Shown here piece after piece: positions 34,268 through 42,416 of a DNA stretch of 64,000 bases (position 1 is its first letter; each line of letters opens with the position of its first letter). The notes under the pieces were generated by a model, which had not been told where the DNA came from, made no database searches, and was given only the letters and a program-made list of their open reading frames with translations. The stretch is taken from positions 248,001 to 312,000 of the forward strand of contig PVBG01000004.1 in assembly GCA_002968845.1 (NCBI GenBank). The letters are read 5' to 3'. The position numbers were made by a program, and so were the translations under genes. The stretch is from Neorhizobium tomejilense. GTDB lineage: Bacteria > Pseudomonadota > Alphaproteobacteria > Rhizobiales > Rhizobiaceae.

Positions 34268-35962
34268 ATGAACGACTTTCAGGATCAGCTTGCCGCAGCG
34301 ATCAAGCAGGCTGAATTGCCGATAGAACGCAAATGGTGGCACACCGCCACCGTCTATCAGGTCTATCCGCGCAGTTTCTGCGATCTAAACGGTGACGGCG
34401 TCGGCGATATCCCCGGCATCACCTCCAAGCTCGACTATCTGAAATCCCTGGGTATCGACGTGATCTGGCTGTCGCCGATCTACAAGTCGCCGATGGACGA
34501 CAACGGCTATGACATTTCCGATTACCAGGACATCGCCCCGGAATTCGGCACGCTTGCCGATTTCGACAGGCTGGTATCGGAGGCCCGCAACCGGGGCATA
34601 GGCATCGTCCTCGATCTCGTCGTCAACCACACGTCGGACGAACATCCGTGGTTTCTCGAGAGCCGCAAGGGGCCGGGCAACCCGTTCCGCGATTTCTACG
34701 TCTGGCGCAAGCCGGCCGCAGACGGCGGGCCGCCGAACAGTCTCAAATCCTCCTTCGGCGGGCCGGCCTGGACGCTCGATCCCCTGAGCGGCGAATATTA
34801 CCTGCATCTGTTCTCGACCCGCCAACCGGATCTCAACTGGGAAAACCCGGCCGTCCGGGCCGAGATCTACAAGATGATGAACTGGTGGCTGGAGCGCGGC
34901 ATTGCCGGTTTCCGCATGGATGTCATCGATTATATCGGCAAGCAGGTAGACCAGGAAATCGTCCACGACGGTCCGCACCTGCACGACTACCTGCAGGAAA
35001 TGAACCGCAGAACATTCGGCAATCGCGATATCCTGACCGTCGGCGAGACCTGGAGCGCGACACCCGGTTCGGCTCTCCTCTATTCCGGCCGCAACCGCCA
35101 CGAACTATCGATGGTCTTCCAGTTCGAGCATGTGACCCAGCAATGGGATGAGATATTCGGCAAATGGCGCTCGAAACCGTTCGACCTGGTGAAACTGAAA
35201 TCGGTGCTCGGCAAGTGGCAATACGCGCTGTCGGACGACGGCTGGAATTCGCTCTTCTGGGGCAATCACGACCTGCCGCGCGCCGTCTCCAAATATGGGG
35301 ATGCGACCGGTCATCCGGCAGAATCGGCCAAGATGCTGGCGACCGTGCTGCACCTGATGAAAGGCACGCCCTTCATCTACCAGGGCGAGGAGATCGGCAT
35401 GACCAATGTGCCGTTCACGACGATCGAGCAGTATCGCGACATCGAGACACTCAACATGCACCGGCTGCATATCGAGGCCGGCCTGTCGCCCGAGGAATTC
35501 ATCAAGGGCGCCAACGAAAATGCCCGCGACAATGCCCGCACCCCGATGCAATGGAGTGCCGCGCCCTATGGCGGCTTTTCCACCGGCATGCCGTGGATCG
35601 AGATCAATCCCAATTACCCGACGATCAATGCCGAACGGGAGATGACCGACGAGAAGTCAATCTGGAACCACTATCGCAAGCTGATCGCGCTCAGGAAACG
35701 CCACCCGGTGATCGTCTATGGGATTTATCAGAGCTGGCTCGACAGCCATCCGGACGTCTTCGTCTACTCGCGAACGCTCGACGGGGAACGTTTGGTGGTG
35801 GTCGCCAATTTCAGGGCCCGCGAGGTGCCCGTCGAACTGCCGGACGAATTGAGGATGCCCGGCGAGTGCGTGATCTCGAACTACGAACCGGTCGACCGGC
35901 TGGGTGAAAACCTAGCGCTGAAGCCATACGAGGCTTTCGCGGTTTTGGCGCGGACGCGTTGA
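34268..35962 (+). CDS. GH13 alpha-glucosidase (oligo-1,6-glucosidase/trehalose-hydrolase type)
   Basis: 564 aa, full length. (beta/alpha)8 barrel with the GH13 regions: VVNHTSDEHPWF, GFRMDVID (nucleophile Asp218), VGETW (acid/base Glu260) and WGNHDLPR (Asp335). The N-terminal WWHTATVYQVYPRSFCDLNGDG is typical of cytoplasmic alpha-glucosidases acting on sucrose, isomaltose, trehalose or oligosaccharides. No signal peptide. GGGAGGA precedes the ATG. No transporter or regulator is adjacent. The exact specificity cannot be fixed. Confidence 0.92.
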   Translation: MNDFQDQLAAAIKQAELPIERKWWHTATVYQVYPRSFCDLNGDGVGDIPGITSKLDYLKSLGIDVIWLSPIYKSPMDDNGYDISDYQDIAPEFGTLADFDRLVSEARNRGIGIVLDLVVNHTSDEHPWFLESRKGPGNPFRDFYVWRKPAADGGPPNSLKSSFGGPAWTLDPLSGEYYLHLFSTRQPDLNWENPAVRAEIYKMMNWWLERGIAGFRMDVIDYIGKQVDQEIVHDGPHLHDYLQEMNRRTFGNRDILTVGETWSATPGSALLYSGRNRHELSMVFQFEHVTQQWDEIFGKWRSKPFDLVKLKSVLGKWQYALSDDGWNSLFWGNHDLPRAVSKYGDATGHPAESAKMLATVLHLMKGTPFIYQGEEIGMTNVPFTTIEQYRDIETLNMHRLHIEAGLSPEEFIKGANENARDNARTPMQWSAAPYGGFSTGMPWIEINPNYPTINAEREMTDEKSIWNHYRKLIALRKRHPVIVYGIYQSWLDSHPDVFVYSRTLDGERLVVVANFRAREVPVELPDELRMPGECVISNYEPVDRLGENLALKPYEAFAVLARTR

Positions 35963-35971
35963 GAAGGCGCG

Positions 35972-36280
35972 TCAATCATCCGTGGACCAGTCAGAGGGAA
36001 AATCCATGCCCCGCGGTAGAATACGCAGGATATTAACTCTGTCCTGCTCGACGACGAACGCTATGGCGGCGCTACGCTCAAACCCTATGATGCGCAGGCC
36101 CGGATGGATATGGTTCCGGACCGTGCCGCGTTGGGGAAATGCCGCGAGGCCCATGCAGGCCGCTTCAATTCGATCGATATAGTTTCCAGCGCGCTCGTGC
36201 CCGGCCTCTTGGGCAATTCTCAGGTAAATCCGCCGGAGGTCAGTGACGGCTGCCGGTCAAAACTCGACCTTATGAACCAC
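35972..36280 (-). pseudogene. parE: ParE-family toxin gene interrupted by a nonsense codon
   Basis: After a GTG start overlapping the antitoxin stop, the frame reads VVHKVEF, then TGA at 36259-36257, then continues uninterrupted for 94 codons as PAAVTDLRRIYLRIAQEAG ... NIL-RILPRGMD, a normal ParE/RelE-superfamily sequence. Family members have F-R-P at the break, so a single CGA-to-TGA change explains it. The rest of the frame, including the C-terminal strand (AFVVEQDRVNILRIL), is intact. The toxin is therefore probably not made, unless translation restarts at an internal ATG (36154), which would lack the N-terminal half. Confidence 0.8.
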
Positions 36281-36545
36281 GCTTGTCGGCTTTCGCCTGG
36301 CTGGCATGGAATTCGCGAAGTTCCGCGAATACTTTGGCTGCGGGAATACTGGGGCGCGGATCGTCCATAGCTTCCTGGACCTTCAGGCGCATGATTTCGT
36401 CCAAGGCGTCCCGTTCCCGTTCAAGTGCGCGCAGAGCAGCGCGCACCGCCTCGCTGGCGGAGTCATAGTCCCCCGATTCCACCATGGCATCAAGAACTTG
36501 CTGCTGTTTACCGAGTGTCAGAGTGATGGATTTGTTGGTGCGCAT
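36270..36545 (-). CDS. parD: ParD-family antitoxin
   Basis: 91 aa ribbon-helix-helix protein: NKSITLTLGKQQQVLDAMVES then GDYDSASEAVRAALRALE, the standard ParD/CopG-like N-terminus, followed by the toxin-wrapping tail (FAELREFHASQAKADKRGS). It overlaps the broken parE by 11 nt. Its frame is intact, as expected for a gene that stays useful, or harmless, after loss of the toxin. Confidence 0.88.
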   Translation of the reverse strand: MRTNKSITLTLGKQQQVLDAMVESGDYDSASEAVRAALRALERERDALDEIMRLKVQEAMDDPRPSIPAAKVFAELREFHASQAKADKRGS

Positions 36546-36617
36546 GTCTGCCGATCCTTTTACGCTGTCCTATCTTGCAACACGACAGTGTCTTGCGCAA
36601 CCTCCCGTGGGCTGGCG

Positions 36618-38996
36618 CTAGTTCCTCACCCGCAGCAGCCGCAACGCATTGATCGTCACCAGCACCGTCGCGCCGGTGTCCGCGAGGATCGCCGGCCACA
36701 GGCCGGTGATGCCCAAAATGGTCGTGACCAGGAAGACGGCCTTCAGGCCGAGTGCGATGGTAATGTTCTGGTAGATATTGCGCATCGTCCGCTTCGACAG
36801 TTCGATCATGGCGGCGATGTCGCCGACCCGACCGTGCAACGTTGCGGCGTCAGCGGTTTCGAGCGCCACGTCGGTGCCGCCGCCCATCGCGATGCCGACA
36901 TCGGCGGCGGCAAGTGCGGGCGCGTCGTTGATGCCGTCGCCGACCTTACCGACGACGAAACCCCGGCTTTTCAGCTCGCCGACGATGCGGCTCTTGTCTT
37001 CCGGCATCAGCTCGGCACGCACCTCGATACCGAGCTCCTTGCCGATTGCGGCCGCGGTGCGGGCATTGTCGCCGGTCAGCATCACGATCCTGATGCCGGC
37101 ATCGGTCAGCGCCTTCAGGCCTTCCCTGGCGTCGGGACGCGGTTCGTCGCGCATGGCGATGGCACCGGCAAGGACGCCGCCGACGATCAGCACCGAGACG
37201 GTCCTGCCTTCGTCGTTGAGGCCGGTGATCCGCCGGCCGTGCGCCATCGGCAGCGAAACGCGTTCGACTGCGGCCTTCGGCGAACCGAAGAATACCTCCT
37301 GGCCTTCGACAATTGCCGTGACGCCCTTGCCGCCGAGCGCCCGGGCATCCGTCGCAGCCGGGATCTCCACCTCGTCATCGGCAGCCTTGGCAAGGATGGC
37401 GACGGCGAGCGGATGGCTGGAGCCGGTTTCCAGCGCGGCGGCCAAGCGCAACACGTCTTCCGCATTGCGGCCGAAGGCGATGACATCGGTCACCTGGGGT
37501 TTGCCGGCCGTCAGCGTGCCGGTCTTGTCGAGCGCGACGGCGGTGATCTTGCCGAGCGTTTCCAGCACCGCGCCGCCCTTCATCAAGAGGCCGCGGCGGG
37601 CACCCGACGACAGCGAGGCGGCGATTGCAGCCGGCGTCGAGATGACCAGCGCACAGGGGCAGCCGATCAAGAGGATCGCCAGGCCCTTGTAGACCCACTC
37701 GCTCCAGGACGCGCCGGCGACAAGCGGCGGCAGGATGGCGACCAGTGCCGCCACTGCGACGACACCCGGCGTGTAATACCGCGAGAACCGGTCGATGAAG
37801 CGTTCGGTCGGGGCCTTGCTCTCCTGCGCCTCCTCGACCAACCGCACCACGCGGGCAATCGTATTGTCCTCGGCAGCTGCCGTCACGCGAACCCGCAAGG
37901 CGGCATCGCCGTTGATCGTGCCGGCAAAGACCGTGTCGTCCATGCCCTTGGCAACCGGCGTGCTTTCGCCAGTCACCGGCGCTTCGTCGATCGCGCTTTC
38001 GCCGGCGATGATGACACCGTCCGCCGAAATGCGGTCGCCGGGACGCACGAGGATGGTCGCGCCGACCGTAAGGCTCTCGGCCGGCACTTCGCGGGTCTGG
38101 CCGTTTTCTTCGAGCAGCGCGTTCTTCGGCACGAGCGCCGTCAGGCTCTGGATGCTCTGGCGCGCCTTGCCGGCCGCAACCCCCTCCAGCAGTTCCCCGA
38201 CGAGGAAAAGGAAAACCACGGCGGCCGCCTCTTCCGACGCGTCGATGATCACAGCGCCGACGGCGGCGATCGTCATCAGCATCTCGATCGAAAACGGCGT
38301 GCCGGCAAGTGCTGCCATGATCGCGCGCCGGGCGATCGGCACGAGGCCGACCAACATCGCGGCAGTGAAGATATAGGTGCCATAGGCGGGAACGAGGTGG
38401 CCGAGCCCGTAAGCCGCCGTCAACACGAACCCGACCAGGATGGTCAGGCGGCCCTTCTCCGATTTCCACCACGGCCCGTCCATCGGCCCGTGATCGTGGC
38501 CATGCAGGTCTTCGATTTCTGTTGTGGCACGGTCGTGGTGGGAATGATCGTGCCCGCCGTCATGGGCGTGATGGTGGTCGTGCGTCTTGCCGATCTCCCC
38601 CCTTGAGGGGGAGATGCCCGGCAGGGCAGAGGGGGGTAATCCCTCGGCGAACTTACGAGCAACTGTTCCTGCCGCACCGTCGCTACCCCCCTCTGTCACC
38701 TTCGGTGACATCTCCCCCTCAAGGGGGGAGATTAGTGGGAGCGTGCCGCGCCGCCGCGCATCCTCACCGGCCTTCTGCCCCAGCGCCCTCAGCGTATACC
38801 CCAGCCCGACAACTTTCTTCTCGATGGCGCCAAGATCGCCTGTCCCGTCGTGCTTTACCGTCATCGTGCCGGACGCAACCGAAACGGACACGTCCGCGAC
38901 GCCCGGCATGCGGCGAACCGCGGTGTCGATCTTCGTCGCGCAGCTGGCGCAATCCATGCCGCGAACCTTGTATCGTGCCTGTGTCGTGGCGCTCAT
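36618..38996 (-). CDS. zntA: P1B-type heavy-metal ATPase (Zn/Cd/Pb exporter)
   Basis: 792 aa. N-terminal metal-binding domain with GMDCASC at 13-19, a His-rich linker (THDHHHAHDGGHDHSHHD, about 138-155), transmembrane CPC at 446-448, phosphorylation Asp490 in DKTGT, SSHPLA, and GDGINDAPA. The last helix has ADTGATVLVTINALRLL, whose Asp marks the Zn/Cd/Pb (ZntA) group. It exports divalent metal from the cytoplasm. Residues about 88-136 (PLISPLEGEMSPKV ... GISPSRGEI) are not part of the family and are translated from a REP-like repeat. No MerR regulator is adjacent. The symbol is by subgroup. Confidence 0.92.
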   Translation of the reverse strand: MSATTQARYKVRGMDCASCATKIDTAVRRMPGVADVSVSVASGTMTVKHDGTGDLGAIEKKVVGLGYTLRALGQKAGEDARRRGTLPLISPLEGEMSPKVTEGGSDGAAGTVARKFAEGLPPSALPGISPSRGEIGKTHDHHHAHDGGHDHSHHDRATTEIEDLHGHDHGPMDGPWWKSEKGRLTILVGFVLTAAYGLGHLVPAYGTYIFTAAMLVGLVPIARRAIMAALAGTPFSIEMLMTIAAVGAVIIDASEEAAAVVFLFLVGELLEGVAAGKARQSIQSLTALVPKNALLEENGQTREVPAESLTVGATILVRPGDRISADGVIIAGESAIDEAPVTGESTPVAKGMDDTVFAGTINGDAALRVRVTAAAEDNTIARVVRLVEEAQESKAPTERFIDRFSRYYTPGVVAVAALVAILPPLVAGASWSEWVYKGLAILLIGCPCALVISTPAAIAASLSSGARRGLLMKGGAVLETLGKITAVALDKTGTLTAGKPQVTDVIAFGRNAEDVLRLAAALETGSSHPLAVAILAKAADDEVEIPAATDARALGGKGVTAIVEGQEVFFGSPKAAVERVSLPMAHGRRITGLNDEGRTVSVLIVGGVLAGAIAMRDEPRPDAREGLKALTDAGIRIVMLTGDNARTAAAIGKELGIEVRAELMPEDKSRIVGELKSRGFVVGKVGDGINDAPALAAADVGIAMGGGTDVALETADAATLHGRVGDIAAMIELSKRTMRNIYQNITIALGLKAVFLVTTILGITGLWPAILADTGATVLVTINALRLLRVRN
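38593..38732. repeat. REP-like element inserted in frame in the P-type ATPase gene
   Basis: A 140 bp block bounded by hairpins ATCTCCCCC/GGGGGAGAT at both ends (38593-38614 and 38710-38732), with nested pairs TGTCACC/GGTGACA (about 38694-38710) and AGAGGGGGGTA/TACCCCCCTCT-type arms (about 38628-38637 and 38683-38693). Read in the ATPase frame it gives ISPLEGEMSPKVTEG and ISPSRGEI. It lies in the linker between the metal-binding and His-rich parts, where an insertion is tolerable. Confidence 0.8.
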
Positions 38997-39116
38997 CGTC
39001 TCTTTCCCGTTTGGACCGAGCCCCGTCTCTACAACCTCTAGCGACTAGAGCTGCAAGGCCTAAAATCAGAAAAAATCACTGGCGAAGCGCATTCTCTTTG
39101 CTGTAAGCCATGGTGA

Positions 39117-39196
39117 AGACAGGGGCGTCCGGCAGAGCCGGGCTGAGAAGCACCCTTAGAACCTGAACCAGATCATGCTGGCGGAGGGAGTCGTCC
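39117..39196 (+). promoter_or_regulatory. TPP riboswitch (THI element)
   Basis: The plus strand holds the conserved pieces in order: AGGGGCGTCC, GGCTGAGA (39141-39148), CACCCTTAGAACCTGA (ACCTGA 39161-39166), CATGCTGGCGGAGGGAG. These match the thiamine-diphosphate aptamer. It lies 50 nt before thiM and would shut the operon when TPP is plentiful, probably by hiding the ribosome site, as no terminator is seen after it. Confidence 0.93.
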
Positions 39197-39244
39197 GGGC
39201 GTTCAACATTGCGCCCCGCGCCTGCCCCGCCGAACGAGGCAGAC

Positions 39245-40057
39245 ATGCAGACGACAACGCTCCTTGCGGAAACCCCCGGCCAGCTGTTGACGGCGATGCG
39301 CGCGAAAAATCCGCTCGTCCAGAACATCACCAATTTTGTAGCGATGAACATCGCAGCCAACGTGATGCTTGCTGCCGGCGCCTCGCCCGCCATGGTGCAT
39401 ACGAAGGAAGAGGCCGGCGAATTCGCCCGCATCGCTTCGGCTCTGACGATCAATATCGGCACCCTGTCGCCGGATTTCCTGGCCGGCATGAAGGCCGCGG
39501 CCGCCTCCGCCACGGAAGCTGGCAAGCCATGGGTGCTCGATCCCGTCGCCCATTACGCCACCACCTATCGCCGCGTAGCGCTCGCTGAACTCATGGAACT
39601 GAGGCCGACGATCATCCGTGGCAATGCGTCGGAAATCATCGCGCTGGCCGGCAGCCAGTCGAGCGGCCATGGCGTCGACAGCGGCGACAGCGTCGCGGCG
39701 GCCGAAAGCTCCGCCATCGCCATCGCCCGGCAGCAGGCCTGCGTGGTGGCTGTTACCGGCGAGGTGGATTTCGTCACCGACGGCCGGCGTTCGGTCCACA
39801 TCCTCGGCGGTTCTGCCCTGATGCCGCGGGTCACAGCGCTCGGCTGCTCGCTCACCTGCCTGGTCGGCGCCTTTGCCGCCACCGCGGACGATCCCTTCGA
39901 GGCGACGGTCGCCGCGCTCGCGATGTTCGCGGTCGCGGGCGAGGAAGCGGCCTTCACCGCCTCGGGTCCCGGCTTCTTCTCGCCGATCTTCCTCGACCGC
40001 CTCGCGGCGCTAACCAGCGAGACGCTCGATGCAAAGGCAAGGATCGCCGCAGCATGA
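39245..40057 (+). CDS. thiM: Hydroxyethylthiazole kinase
   Basis: 270 aa. Ribokinase-like fold with the ThiM features: NPLVQNITNFVAMN at the N-terminus, GASPAMVHTKEEAGEFA, LDPVAHYATTYRR, IRGNASEIIALAG and VTALGCSLTCLVGAFAA (anion hole with the Cys at the catalytic position). It phosphorylates hydroxyethylthiazole for thiamin salvage. The ATG at 39245 has GAGG 6 nt upstream. It is first in thiMED behind the TPP riboswitch, with 4 nt overlap to thiE. Confidence 0.95.
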   Translation: MQTTTLLAETPGQLLTAMRAKNPLVQNITNFVAMNIAANVMLAAGASPAMVHTKEEAGEFARIASALTINIGTLSPDFLAGMKAAAASATEAGKPWVLDPVAHYATTYRRVALAELMELRPTIIRGNASEIIALAGSQSSGHGVDSGDSVAAAESSAIAIARQQACVVAVTGEVDFVTDGRRSVHILGGSALMPRVTALGCSLTCLVGAFAATADDPFEATVAALAMFAVAGEEAAFTASGPGFFSPIFLDRLAALTSETLDAKARIAAA

Positions 40058-40692
40058 AAAAGACCTTCGACCTTTCCGTCTACCTCGTCCTTGATCCCGA
40101 TCTCTGCCGCGAGATCGGCATGATCGAGACGACAAGGCTGGCCGTCGCCGGCGGCGTCACCATCGTCCAGCTCCGCGACAAGCAGGCGGACACGGCAAAA
40201 ATGATCGAAACCGGCCGGGCGCTGAAGGCGGTACTGGCCGGTACCGGGGTTCCCCTGATCATCAACGACGACGTGGAGGCGGCGATCGCGATCGGCGCCG
40301 AAGGCTTGCATGTCGGCCAGAGCGACATGGTGGCAGTGATGGCGCGGCAGCGCGCCGGCCATGGCATGATCCTTGGCCTCTCGGTGGAGACCGAGGACCT
40401 GGCGCGGCGGGTGGATCCTTCCATCGTCGACTATGTCGGCATCGGTCCCGTCTTTGCGACCGGCACCAAACCCGACCATAAACAGCCGATCGGTTTCGAC
40501 GGGCTTGCGCGCATCGCCGCCATGGCGCCGGTTCCGGCAGTCGCGATCGGCGGCGTCAAGGCGGAACATGCCGGACCTGCACTCACCGCCGGCGCAAAGG
40601 GCATCGCGGTCGTCTCCGCTATCTGCGGCCAGCCCGATCCTGAAGCCGCAGCCCGCAGAATTGCCGCGGAAATCGAAAGGGCGCGCGCATGA
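40054..40692 (+). CDS. thiE: Thiamine-phosphate synthase
   Basis: 212 aa TIM barrel. Motifs: VTIVQLRDKQADT, IINDDVEAAIAIGAEGLHVGQSD (pyrophosphate/Mg site), DYVGIGPVFATGTKPDH, and VPAVAIGGVKAEHA. It joins hydroxymethylpyrimidine diphosphate and thiazole phosphate. Overlaps thiM and thiD by 4 nt each, so expression is coupled and under the upstream riboswitch. Confidence 0.95.
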   Translation: MKKTFDLSVYLVLDPDLCREIGMIETTRLAVAGGVTIVQLRDKQADTAKMIETGRALKAVLAGTGVPLIINDDVEAAIAIGAEGLHVGQSDMVAVMARQRAGHGMILGLSVETEDLARRVDPSIVDYVGIGPVFATGTKPDHKQPIGFDGLARIAAMAPVPAVAIGGVKAEHAGPALTAGAKGIAVVSAICGQPDPEAAARRIAAEIERARA

Positions 40693-41492
40693 GCATCAAG
40701 AATGTCCTGTCGATCGCCGGCTCGGACCCTTCCGGCGGCGCCGGCATCCAGGCGGACCTGAAAACCTTCGCGGCCCGCGGCACCTATGGCATGGCGGCGC
40801 TGACCGCGCTGACCGCCCAGAATACCCAAGGGGTCACCGGCGTGCATGCAGTGCCCGCCGCCTTCGTCGCAAACCAGGTCCGAACCATCTTTCTCGACGT
40901 GCGGGTCGACGCGGTGAAGATCGGCATGATCGCCAATGCCGAGATCGCCGAGGCGGTTGCCGACGTGCTGCGCCCTTATCGCGATAGCGTGCCGATCGTG
41001 CTCGATCCTGTCATGATCGCCAAGGGCGGTTCGCCGTTGCTGGCGCTCGATGCGGTGGACGCCGTCACCTACAAGCTGGTGCCGCTCGCCACCGTCGTCA
41101 CCCCCAACCTGCCGGAAGCCGCAGCGCTGCTCGGCGAGACGATCGCCACGACCCGCGAAGAGATGGCAGCCCAGGCTGAGCGGCTGCTGAAGATCGGTCC
41201 CAAGGCCGTCCTGGTGAAGGGCGGTCATCTGGAAGGCGAGGACAGCCCGGACGTATTGGCGGACGCTACCGGCATCCACTGGTTCGAGGGCAAGCGCACC
41301 GCGACCAGAAACACCCACGGCACCGGCTGCACGCTGTCCAGCGCAATCGCAGCCGAGCTCGCAAAGGGCGCCTCGCCCGCGCAGGCGGTCGCCGTCGCCA
41401 AGACCTATCTCGCCGGCGCAATCGCCGCCGCCGATACCCTCACCGTCGGCACCGGCCACGGACCGGTCTCGCACTTTTACGCGTGGTGGTGA
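40689..41492 (+). CDS. thiD: Hydroxymethylpyrimidine/phosphomethylpyrimidine kinase
   Basis: 267 aa. Ribokinase fold with IAGSDPSGGAGIQADLKTF at the start, GMAALTALTAQNTQGV, VLDPVMIAKGG, TPNLPEAA, and the anion-hole TRNTHGTGCTLSSAIAAEL with the catalytic Cys. It makes HMP diphosphate, the partner substrate of ThiE. Last gene of the operon; no thiC or thi transporter is in the window, so this is a salvage set. Confidence 0.95.
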   Translation: MSIKNVLSIAGSDPSGGAGIQADLKTFAARGTYGMAALTALTAQNTQGVTGVHAVPAAFVANQVRTIFLDVRVDAVKIGMIANAEIAEAVADVLRPYRDSVPIVLDPVMIAKGGSPLLALDAVDAVTYKLVPLATVVTPNLPEAAALLGETIATTREEMAAQAERLLKIGPKAVLVKGGHLEGEDSPDVLADATGIHWFEGKRTATRNTHGTGCTLSSAIAAELAKGASPAQAVAVAKTYLAGAIAAADTLTVGTGHGPVSHFYAWW

Positions 41493-41501
41493 GGCGGCAG
41501 G

Positions 41502-41993
41502 CTATTCGGCGGTCTTCTCCGCCGCGGTGAAACGCGCCTTCGCATCCTTTGCGGAGGCCGCCTTCAGCAGAGCGGCCCAGTCGTCGGGTGGGTTGCCTCC
41601 GGACAGCATTTTCCGGAACATCGCATAGGTGTCGGTTTTTGCACCATAGGTCCGCAACGTGTTTTCGTCATTCACCCAGGCGAAGATGATGATCCCCGCT
41701 TCGCTGCTGTAGCGGAAGAACAGACGGAAACGCTGGCCACCGAATTTTGCCCGAAACCAGTGTCTCCGGCCTTCCACGAGAGTACCGCCCTGGCGATAGA
41801 TCGCTTGTGTTGGATCGGCCGGAATGGTCCTGAAAACCAGTTCCGACAATGCAGCGAGCAGCTTAGCATAGGCCGTAGTCTGATAATATTCCGGATCTTT
41901 GTCCCTTGACCGCTCAACGGCCCGCGTCAGCATTTCCAGCTGATCAAGGAAGAGCGGATGCGCCAGAATGGTCCAGCCGTTGACGACCAGCAT
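41502..41993 (-). CDS. yhaV: Type II toxin YhaV
   Basis: 163 aa. YhaV-type ribonuclease of the RelE-like group: NGWTILAHPLFLDQLEMLTR, FRTIPADPTQAIYRQGGTLVEG, HWFRAKFGGQRFRLFFRYS and FAWVNDENTLRTYGAKTDTY. The RFRLFFRYSS core and the late acidic/aromatic loop are as in the family. Intact. Separated from the antitoxin stop by 3 nt; order antitoxin-toxin as usual. Convergent with thiD. Confidence 0.9.
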   Translation of the reverse strand: MLVVNGWTILAHPLFLDQLEMLTRAVERSRDKDPEYYQTTAYAKLLAALSELVFRTIPADPTQAIYRQGGTLVEGRRHWFRAKFGGQRFRLFFRYSSEAGIIIFAWVNDENTLRTYGAKTDTYAMFRKMLSGGNPPDDWAALLKAASAKDAKARFTAAEKTAE

Positions 41994-41996
41994 AGG

Positions 41997-42326
41997 CTAG
42001 AGATCGACTTCGCCGTCGATCGGCGCGTCGAGGTCCACCTTCATGCTCTTGGTCAAAGCAGCCACGCGATCAACCAAAGCCGACGGCAGCGTTGCAAGCA
42101 TTTGAGGCCGGACTTCCATGTCCTTGGCGAGAAAGGTAAGAAAGCTATCGATCACGGGATCAGATGCATCTGCTGCCTCCCGTAACACCGAAACGCCGCG
42201 TTCGTCGTCGACATAGAAGGCAATCCGGTCTCCGTAATCCAGACCAAGCGCCTGCCGGACGGTTTTGGGGACCGTCGTCTGCCCCTTGGCGGTGATCGTG
42301 CTGACTTCCTTGAATACATTGGCCAT
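41997..42326 (-). CDS. prlF: Type II antitoxin PrlF
   Basis: 109 aa with an AbrB-type swapped hairpin at the N-terminus (STITAKGQTTVPKTVRQALG, DYGDRIAFYVDD) as in PrlF/SohA, and a helical tail to bind YhaV. A palindrome GTAAGGA-AAAA-TCCTTAC lies upstream (42350-42367), the probable autorepression site. Confidence 0.9.
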   Translation of the reverse strand: MANVFKEVSTITAKGQTTVPKTVRQALGLDYGDRIAFYVDDERGVSVLREAADASDPVIDSFLTFLAKDMEVRPQMLATLPSALVDRVAALTKSMKVDLDAPIDGEVDL

Positions 42327-42349
42327 GACAATCTCCTTTTCGGTCCACT

Positions 42350-42367
42350 GTAAGGAAAAATCCTTAC
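42350..42367. promoter_or_regulatory. Palindromic operator of prlF-yhaV
   Basis: GTAAGGA (42350-42356), AAAA, TCCTTAC (42361-42367), a perfect inverted repeat 23 nt before the prlF start. Role inferred from position, as in other AbrB-type antitoxin promoters. Confidence 0.6.
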
Positions 42368-42416
42368 CTGCTCAAGGGAACATTGCACGACACAACTAGC
42401 GCCCGACTGCCGGCCT

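Noticed and set aside
38597..38996. The N-terminal part of the P-type ATPase as a separate copper-chaperone gene
   Set aside because: The frame runs through the repeat without stop, so it is one fused reading frame rather than two genes.
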